A stretch of DNA of 10,756 bases, taken from NCBI GenBank assembly GCA_041485845.1, contig JBGPKH010000281.1, positions 1-10,756 of the forward strand, written 5' to 3'. The notes under the pieces were generated by a model. The model did no database searches. It was not told where the DNA came from and saw only the letters and a program-made list of their open reading frames with translations. Source of the DNA: OMOG01 sp041485845 (GTDB lineage Bacteria > Acidobacteriota > Terriglobia > Bryobacterales > Bryobacteraceae). Shown piece by piece: positions 5,783 to 10,756 of this stretch. The position numbers were made by a program, and so were the translations under genes. The first letter of the stretch is position 1; each line of letters opens with the position of its first letter.

Positions 5783-6862
5783 ATGCTTTACACGAGACGG
5801 GATGTAGGAAAGATCGCTCTGGCCGCTGTGCCGGTGGCGCGGGGATTGGCCGCCGTCAATTCCAGGTTTGGCGGGGTTCAAATCGGCGCCATCACGTACA
5901 GCTTCCAGCGGATGGAACTGGACGACATCATCAAGGCCATGGCGCAGATCGGACTCGGCGAGGCGGAGGTGATGTCCAATCACGTCGAAGCCGCTGCCGG
6001 CGCGCCCAGCCAGGGACGCGGCGGTGGCGGACCGGGACGTGGTCCGGGTGGACCGGGCGGACCAGGTGGCGGACCGGGCCGTGGGCCGGACGGCGCGCCT
6101 CCCGCGGGCGCTCAGACAGCGGGCGCAGCGCCGGCCGGCCGGCGGGGCGGCGGTGACGGAGGGGGCCGCGCCCGCGTGGCGCGCCCGCCCATGACCGGCG
6201 AACAGATCGCCGCGGCGCGCGAACGAAGCGCCGAGTTCCGCAAATGGCGGCTCTCGGTCTCCATGGACAAGTTCAAGGACGTCCGCAAGAAGTTCGACAC
6301 GGCCGGCATCGACCTCCGTCTTCTTTGCTTCAACATGAACGAAGCCATCACCGACGACGAAATCGAGTACGCCTTCCAGATGGCCAACGCGCTGGGCGCC
6401 AAGGCCATCTCCACCACCAGCCAGGTGACCGTGTCGAAACGCGTTGCGCCGTTTGCCGACAAGCACAAGATGATGGTCGGCTATCATGGCCACGATGCCA
6501 CCTGGGATCCCAATGAGTTCGCTACTCCCGAAAGCTTCGCCACGGCCATGTCCTACTCGAAGTACAACGGGATCAACCTGGATATCGGCCACTTTACTTC
6601 CGCCAACTACGACCCGATCGCCTACATCAAGGAGCACCACGCCCACATTACGAACCTCCACGTGAAGGATCGCAAGAAGGACCACGGAGGGAACGTACCC
6701 TGGGGTGAAGGCGATACTCCCATCAAGGACGTCCTCCAATTATTGAAGAAGGAAAAGTACCCGATTCCGGCTAACATCGAGTATGAGTATGGACGGCAGG
6801 GCCTGGACACGGTAACTGAGATCGGTAAGTGCCTCCAGTACTGCAAGGACGCGCTGGTATAG
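5783..6862 (+). CDS. Exported TIM-barrel sugar phosphate isomerase/epimerase-like protein
   Basis: Predicted metal-dependent sugar or polyol isomerase/epimerase of the xylose isomerase-like TIM-barrel family (AP endonuclease 2 superfamily, PF01261). 359 residues; the substrate is unknown. The start is supported by GAGAGGA (5770-5776) six bases upstream. The N-terminus TRRDVGKIALAAVPVA resembles a Tat signal, so export is likely. Barrel strands: IGAITYSF (34-41), EAEVMSNHVEA (60-70), then a Gly/Pro/Arg-rich insert (about 72-132) and resumption at PPMTGEQIAAARERSAEFRK. Probable metal or catalytic residues: H235/H237 (GYHGHDA), D267 and H270 (NLDIGHF), H293 (NLHVKDRK), E333/E335 (IEYEYG). It is followed after 22 bp by a cytochrome c gene. 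The family is well known in acidobacteria beside quinoproteins. The insert falls inside the barrel and is odd, but the core motifs are kept. Confidence 0.85.
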   Translation: MLYTRRDVGKIALAAVPVARGLAAVNSRFGGVQIGAITYSFQRMELDDIIKAMAQIGLGEAEVMSNHVEAAAGAPSQGRGGGGPGRGPGGPGGPGGGPGRGPDGAPPAGAQTAGAAPAGRRGGGDGGGRARVARPPMTGEQIAAARERSAEFRKWRLSVSMDKFKDVRKKFDTAGIDLRLLCFNMNEAITDDEIEYAFQMANALGAKAISTTSQVTVSKRVAPFADKHKMMVGYHGHDATWDPNEFATPESFATAMSYSKYNGINLDIGHFTSANYDPIAYIKEHHAHITNLHVKDRKKDHGGNVPWGEGDTPIKDVLQLLKKEKYPIPANIEYEYGRQGLDTVTEIGKCLQYCKDALV

Positions 6863-6865
6863 GCC

Positions 6866-6873
6866 GGAGGAAG
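6866..6873 (+). promoter_or_regulatory. Shine-Dalgarno site of the cytochrome c gene
   Basis: GGAGGAAG lies 11 bases before ATG 6885, in the 22-bp gap after the isomerase-like gene. It supports that start and operon-style translation. Confidence 0.6.
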
Positions 6874-6884
6874 ACAACTAAATC

Positions 6885-7790
6885 ATGAACAAAGTAAGAG
6901 CCACAGCCACACTTATCCTATTCGCAATCGCCGCCGCGCAGGCGCAGGCGCCTCCGCAGACTCCGCCGGGCGCGCCGGCGGCGGCCGGAGCCCAGGGCGG
7001 CCGCGGCGGCCGTGGAGGTGGCGGCGGCGGCGGATTTGGCGGCGCCTATCCGCAGCACCCGCAGGAGAGTCCCGAAGTCATTGCTCGCGGCAAAGCGATC
7101 TACGGCGCCCAATGCAACTTCTGCCACGGCTCCGACGCCCGCGGCGGCGAGGGCGGGCCGAATCTTCTCCGTTCGCAAACCGTGCTCAAGGATTCGAAGG
7201 GCGAGACCATCGCCCCCGTGATTCAGAACGGCCGTCCCGATCAGGGCATGCCGAAGTTCGATCTCTCCGCCGCGCAGATCGCCGACGTCGCCGGCTTCCT
7301 GCACAGCTTCCGCGTCGGCGGTTATGACCCCGCCCGCGAGAGGCCCGCCAGCATCCTGGTGGGTGACGCCAAAGCGGGCGAAGCTTACTTCAAATCGAAA
7401 TGCGGGTCGTGTCATTCGGTGACCGGCGACCTGAAGGGCTTCGGAGCGAAATTCCAGGACCCCAAACAGCTTCAGCAGACCTGGTTGATGCCGGGCGGCG
7501 GGCGTGGCGGATTCGGCGGCGGCGGTGGACCGTCCCCGGTCAACGTGCCTCCCACTACGGTCACCGTTACTATGGCGTCGGGCCAGAAAGTGGAAGGACG
7601 GCTGGGACGCATCGACGATTTCATCGTGACCCTGACCGAAGCCGATGGAACGCCGCGCACCATCCAGCGCGATGGCGACATACCCAAGGTCGAGATACAC
7701 GAGCCGCTCAAGCCGCACCGGGAGCTTCTGCCCGTTTACACCGACAAAGATATCCACAACGTGACCGCCTATCTGGTGACCGTGAAATGA
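6885..7790 (+). CDS. Diheme c-type cytochrome, likely electron acceptor of the PQQ dehydrogenase
   Basis: Periplasmic electron carrier of 301 residues. Signal peptide MNKVRATATLILFAIAAAQA, then a Pro/Ala and Gly/Arg-rich stretch (about 22-53, with nine consecutive Gly-rich positions). First heme site CNFCH (77-81) with probable axial Met in QGMPKF (M122). Second heme site CGSCH (173-177); candidate Met in WLMPGG (M202). A second Gly-rich stretch (204-216) and a beta-rich module (about 222-272, TVTVTMASGQKVEGRLGRID) are inserted before the closing helix TDKDIHNVTAYLVTVK. Its stop overlaps the start of the PQQ dehydrogenase (ATGA, 7787-7790), so the two are probably translationally coupled and act together: quinoprotein oxidises the substrate, cytochrome passes electrons on. 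The role in electron transfer is firm; the partner is inferred from context. Confidence 0.92.
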   Translation: MNKVRATATLILFAIAAAQAQAPPQTPPGAPAAAGAQGGRGGRGGGGGGGFGGAYPQHPQESPEVIARGKAIYGAQCNFCHGSDARGGEGGPNLLRSQTVLKDSKGETIAPVIQNGRPDQGMPKFDLSAAQIADVAGFLHSFRVGGYDPARERPASILVGDAKAGEAYFKSKCGSCHSVTGDLKGFGAKFQDPKQLQQTWLMPGGGRGGFGGGGGPSPVNVPPTTVTVTMASGQKVEGRLGRIDDFIVTLTEADGTPRTIQRDGDIPKVEIHEPLKPHRELLPVYTDKDIHNVTAYLVTVK

Positions 7791-9487
7791 CTAAGATCAA
7801 CGGGCTGATCGTTACTGCTTCCTTGTGTCTGTTGCCGGCCTTAGCGGCCGGACAGGGTCTGGACCCGTCCCTGTTAACCAAGCCCCTCTCCGACGGATGG
7901 CCCACTTACTCCGGTGATTACTCCGGTAAGCGTTACAGTAAACTGACTCAGGTCAATCAATCGACCGTCAAGCACCTGACGCTCGCCTGGACGGCCAGGG
8001 TGAGTGCCGGTGCGGGCAATGCGGGAGGCGGAGGGCGCGGCGGCCGGGGTGGCGGTGGCGGACAGGGGCCGGCCATCGTCGGCGGCGAAGGCGCCGGCGA
8101 GGCCATGGGCGGTGGCGCCGGCGGCGCCAACCTCAAGGGCTCGATTCTCCAGGTGAACGGCGTCCTTTATGTCTCGGCGCCGGACAACGCCTGGGCTGTG
8201 GACGCCCGCGACGGTCACGTCATCTGGCATTATTTCTGGAAGACCAGGGGCGGCACCCACATCGGCAACCGCGGCCTCGGTATGTGGGGCAACTGGCTGT
8301 ACATGGAGACGCCCGACGACTACCTGGTCTGTCTGGATGCCCGGACGGGCAAGGAGCGGTGGCACAAGGTCATCTCCAACTTCGACGAGCAGTACTTCTC
8401 CACCATGGCGCCGGTCGTCATCGGCAACCACGTCCTGGTGGGCACCGGCGACGACCTCGATGCCCCCGGCTTCCTCCAGTCGGTCGATCCCGAGACCGGA
8501 GACCGGCAGTGGATCTGGTACTCCGTGCCCATGAAGAAGGGCGATCCCGGATTGGAGACGTGGCCCAGCCTCGACGCCGCACGCCACGGCGGCGGCCAGG
8601 TCTGGATTCCCGGAGCCTACGACCCCGATACCCACCTCTATATCTTTGGGACCGGGAATCCCACGCCCGCGTACACCGCCGGCAACCGCGAGGGGGACAA
8701 CCTCTTCACGTGTACGCTCGTGGCGGTGAACGTCGACACCGGGAAGATGGCGTGGTATTACCAGACGGCGCCGCACGACACTCACGATTGGGACGCCACG
8801 CAAACGCCCGTGATCGTGGACGGCGAGTTCGGCGGCAAACAGCGGAAGCTGGTGATGACCGCCGAACGCGACGGCTACTTCTTCGTTCTGGATCGCGTGA
8901 CCGGCGAGCACCTGCTGACCAGCAAGTTCGCCTTCGCCGCCAATTGGGCGAAGGGCCTCAACGCCAAAGGCGCGCCGGAGCGGGATCCCGAGAAGGATTC
9001 TACGGTTGCCGGCTCCCTGGTTTCCCCGACTAACGGCGGCTCGACTAACTGGCCGCCGCCGACTTACTCGCCGGATACCGGCCTGTTCTACGTCCCCGAG
9101 CACGATGGCTACGCCATGTACTACCTGACCGAAACCGATCCTCGCGGCGCCATGGGACTCGGCGGCAAGGAAGAGCTCGGCGTCGGCTCGCTGGGCAGCT
9201 TTCTGACGGCTATCGACTACCAGACCGGCAAGGTTGCCTGGAGGCATCAGTTCCCGGGCGCCGGCGGCGGAGGCGGTGGCAGCGGCTTGCTCTCCACGGC
9301 CGGCAAGCTGGTGTTCGGGGGCGATGGAGGCGGCAACCTGGTGGCCTACGACGCCACCAACGGCAAGCCGCTCTGGCACTCGCACCTGGGCCAGATTTCC
9401 AACGCGCCGGAAACTTACATGCTCGACGGCCATCAGTACATCCTGACCGCCTCGGGCGATACGCTCTACGCGTTCACCTTGTATTAA
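7787..9487 (+). CDS. PQQ-dependent dehydrogenase (quinoprotein, eight-bladed propeller)
   Basis: Periplasmic quinoprotein of the alcohol/glucose dehydrogenase type, 566 residues, oxidising an unknown alcohol or sugar with PQQ and passing electrons to a cytochrome. I start at ATG 7787, overlapping the cytochrome stop, because a signal peptide follows at once (GLIVTASLCLLPALAAG); upstream in-frame codons lie within the cytochrome gene. Family features: WPTYSGDYSGKRYSKLTQVN (39-58), repeated propeller W-motifs (AVDARDGHVIWHY; CLDARTGKERWHK; AVNVDTGKMAWYYQ; AIDYQTGKVAWRHQ), GTGNPTP (288-294), REGDNL with a likely catalytic Asp (D304), and PHDTHDWDA (329-337). The adjacent-cysteine disulfide of methanol dehydrogenases is absent. 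Gly-rich inserts sit at about 75-116 and 491-499. No heme motif, so it needs the separate cytochrome. Substrate specificity cannot be told from sequence. Confidence 0.93.
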   Translation: MTKINGLIVTASLCLLPALAAGQGLDPSLLTKPLSDGWPTYSGDYSGKRYSKLTQVNQSTVKHLTLAWTARVSAGAGNAGGGGRGGRGGGGGQGPAIVGGEGAGEAMGGGAGGANLKGSILQVNGVLYVSAPDNAWAVDARDGHVIWHYFWKTRGGTHIGNRGLGMWGNWLYMETPDDYLVCLDARTGKERWHKVISNFDEQYFSTMAPVVIGNHVLVGTGDDLDAPGFLQSVDPETGDRQWIWYSVPMKKGDPGLETWPSLDAARHGGGQVWIPGAYDPDTHLYIFGTGNPTPAYTAGNREGDNLFTCTLVAVNVDTGKMAWYYQTAPHDTHDWDATQTPVIVDGEFGGKQRKLVMTAERDGYFFVLDRVTGEHLLTSKFAFAANWAKGLNAKGAPERDPEKDSTVAGSLVSPTNGGSTNWPPPTYSPDTGLFYVPEHDGYAMYYLTETDPRGAMGLGGKEELGVGSLGSFLTAIDYQTGKVAWRHQFPGAGGGGGGSGLLSTAGKLVFGGDGGGNLVAYDATNGKPLWHSHLGQISNAPETYMLDGHQYILTASGDTLYAFTLY

Positions 9488-10017
9488 GGTGGGACCGTCC
9501 GCCCGGCCTGTCCTTGTGGGGCACGTATGCGCTCCGCCTGCTCCGCCGTGAACAGCAGTTCCCCCCGTGTGGCCATCCGGATGTTCTCCTGCCGGAAATG
9601 CGGGCACATGATGCCCGCGCGCGAGTGCGCCTGCGACCCGAGCAGCAGGTGCCCGATTTCGTGCGCCATAACAGCGCCCAGAAGATGGGCTGGGTCGGCA
9701 TCCAGATTCCGCGCGCCATCCTCCACCATGGGGTAAAACACGCCGGCGTAGCGCTGCGCTGCCTCCCGCGGGATCACGGCAAACCCCGTCTTGTCCCCCT
9801 TATTGCGCGACGGCCGCAGGTTCAAGATCAGCAGCCGGAACTCGCCGTTCGCAGGCTCACTCCCGCACTCCGCCCGCCCGGGACACCTCAACCACGTCAC
9901 TTCGACCCCCGCCTTGCCCAGCGCATACCCCGCGATTCCCGCGGCCATGGCCATGTTCTTCTCCGGCACGTTGCCGAAATCCACCAGCCGGATCGTGATT
10001 GCCAAAACCAGTCCCAC
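9484..10017 (-). CDS. Small HExxHxxGxxxH zinc metallopeptidase-like protein
   Basis: 177 residues read from GTG 10017-10015. The zinc site HEIGHLLLGSQAH (119-131) is followed by SRAGIM (132-137), an arrangement like the metzincin HExxHxxGxxH plus Met-turn, with one residue more before the third His. Proteins with this HExxHLLLGxxxHSxxGIM block recur in Solibacter-like genomes, mostly uncharacterised. Two cysteines at 45 and 51 could form a disulfide, pointing to the periplasm. But GTG 10017 leaves no signal peptide, only MGLVLAITI before the first strand; no in-frame ATG, GTG or TTG exists between the upstream TGA (10077-10075) and it. Either export is absent, the start is unusual, or the 5' end is damaged. 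It shares TTAA with the stop of the convergent dehydrogenase and is divergent from the kinase gene. Substrate and activity unknown. Confidence 0.8.
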   Translation of the reverse strand: MGLVLAITIRLVDFGNVPEKNMAMAAGIAGYALGKAGVEVTWLRCPGRAECGSEPANGEFRLLILNLRPSRNKGDKTGFAVIPREAAQRYAGVFYPMVEDGARNLDADPAHLLGAVMAHEIGHLLLGSQAHSRAGIMCPHFRQENIRMATRGELLFTAEQAERIRAPQGQAGRTVPP

Positions 10018-10074
10018 CAGGCGATTGTGAGTTTTCGGGCCGCGAACTTCGATGCCGCGGAGGCTATTTGTCAG

Positions 10075-10120
10075 TCACGCGTGAATCGCGCGCGCGTCGC
10101 CGAGCGTGAAATCGCGTGAA
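10075..10120. promoter_or_regulatory. Possible operator between divergent genes
   Basis: The 160-bp gap between the metallopeptidase and kinase genes holds a perfect palindrome TCACGCGTGA (10075-10084) and three direct copies of GCGTGAA (10079-10085, 10104-10110, 10114-10120). Winged-helix regulators of the OmpR type usually bind direct repeats, so self-control by the neighbouring winged-helix protein is conceivable. No convincing -35/-10 pair was found here. Confidence 0.35.
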
Positions 10121-10177
10121 GTAGTCTCGTGACGATTGCGGCACCGCGCCGTCCAACTTGCGAGGGGGGGCCTCAGC

Positions 10178-10756
10178 GTGTCTACCCGATCGTTCCGAGG
10201 GGTTCGCATCATTCGGTTCGGGGACTTCGAGCTGGACGTTCGCGCCGCCGAGCTCCGCAAGGACGGCCTGAAAATCCGGCTCCAGGAACAGCCCTTCCGC
10301 ATCCTCGTCATGCTGCTCGAGCGCCCCGGTGAAGTGGTGCTGCGCGAAGAGATGCGCCACCGGCTGTGGCCCAACGATACGGTGGTCGAGGTCGCCCACG
10401 GTATCAACGCCGCGGTCCTCAGGCTCCGCGAAGCGCTCGGCGAATCGGCCGAGAGTCCCCGGTATGTCGAGACGCTCGCCCGCCGTGGCTACCGGTTCAC
10501 CGGCCACGTGGAAATCGTACTCAAGGAGCAGCCCGAGCGCGCGGCCGCTCCCCACGCCGGCCCGCCGCCCGGCCCGCCATCGGACCTGGATACCGCCAAC
10601 CTCGACGGCCAGACGATCTCCCATTTCCGGGTGCTGAACCAGCTCGGCGGCGGCGGTATGGGCATCGTCTACCGTGCCGAAGATCTCAAGCTGGGCCGCC
10701 AGGTCGCGCTGAAATTCCTTCCGCAGGAACTGGCCCGCGACCCGGTCGCGCTGGGC
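10178..10756 (+). CDS. Winged-helix DNA-binding domain fused to Ser/Thr protein kinase, 3' end outside window
   Basis: Transcription regulator and kinase in one chain, typical of acidobacteria. The start GTG 10178 is chosen because GAGGGGGG (10162-10169) lies eight bases before it and no ATG precedes the domain in frame. Residues 11-110 form an OmpR/PhoB-type winged helix (PF00486): FGDFELDVRAAELRKDG, PFRILVMLLERPGEVV, LWPNDTVVEV, INAAVLRLREALG, then YVETLARRGYRF. A Pro/Ala linker (about 115-142) leads to the kinase N-lobe: HFRVLNQLGGGGMGIVYRAED with the Gly loop, and VALKFLP with the ATP-binding Lys (K179). The window ends at residue 193; catalytic loop and any C-terminal sensor repeats (WD40 or TPR are common) are outside. 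Probably cytoplasmic. What it controls is unknown; the divergent metallopeptidase gene is the obvious candidate together with itself. Confidence 0.92.
   Translation, partial: MSTRSFRGVRIIRFGDFELDVRAAELRKDGLKIRLQEQPFRILVMLLERPGEVVLREEMRHRLWPNDTVVEVAHGINAAVLRLREALGESAESPRYVETLARRGYRFTGHVEIVLKEQPERAAAPHAGPPPGPPSDLDTANLDGQTISHFRVLNQLGGGGMGIVYRAEDLKLGRQVALKFLPQELARDPVALG

Noticed and set aside
7400..7786. A 129-residue upstream extension of the PQQ dehydrogenase.
   Set aside because: It lies inside the cytochrome gene in another frame; ATG 7787 starts a signal peptide and overlaps the cytochrome stop.
7874..9607. Minus-strand open frame of 577 residues across the dehydrogenase gene.
   Set aside because: Antisense shadow of a well-supported quinoprotein gene in GC-rich DNA.

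Overview
The window looks like chromosome from an acidobacterium of the Solibacter/Bryobacter type. This is inferred from four signs: high GC, a large secreted beta-propeller protein ending in the TIGR03437 domain typical of Solibacter-like genomes, a periplasmic PQQ dehydrogenase/cytochrome c pair with Gly/Arg-rich inserts, and a winged-helix plus Ser/Thr kinase fusion. No rRNA or other taxonomic marker is present, so the assignment is not proven.

Left part (1-1561): the end of a type I-G (formerly I-U) CRISPR-Cas locus on the minus strand. An intact 5' portion of csb1 (cas7) runs off the left edge. Overlapping its start is a 33-codon tail that could be the end of the preceding cas gene (csx17/cas8). 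About 700 bp further upstream is an isolated stub resembling a cas3 N-terminus, beginning at 1524. The body of cas3 and most of csx17 are missing. The space holds a two-repeat, one-spacer mini-CRISPR (1190-1297) with an extended -10 promoter just ahead of it, and a third repeat copy (1527-1561) abuts the cas3 stub start. This is either a decayed locus or a minimal CRISPR-derived regulatory RNA next to surviving cas genes, and it is the most interesting part of the window.

Middle-left (1562-2247): non-coding sequence with a family of degenerate ~60-bp repeats (core GGCTTCGTTTYGTCAA, four copies). They lie directly in front of a secreted 1071-residue YVTN-type beta-propeller/TIGR03437 protein (2248-5463).

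Centre (5468-9487): a remnant of a sugar isomerase/epimerase C-terminus broken by a 71-bp duplication event, then a likely three-gene operon: Tat-exported TIM-barrel sugar phosphate isomerase/epimerase-like protein, diheme cytochrome c, and PQQ-dependent dehydrogenase. The last two overlap as ATGA. The logical reading is periplasmic oxidation of an alcohol or sugar by the quinoprotein, with electrons passed to the cytochrome. The epimerase-like protein would act on a related sugar or polyol.

Right part (9484-10756): a small HExxHxxGxxxH metallopeptidase-like gene on the minus strand, convergent with the dehydrogenase and sharing the stop tetranucleotide TTAA. It is divergent from a winged-helix/protein-kinase fusion that runs off the right edge. 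The 160-bp divergent region carries a TCACGCGTGA palindrome and three GCGTGAA copies that could be an operator.
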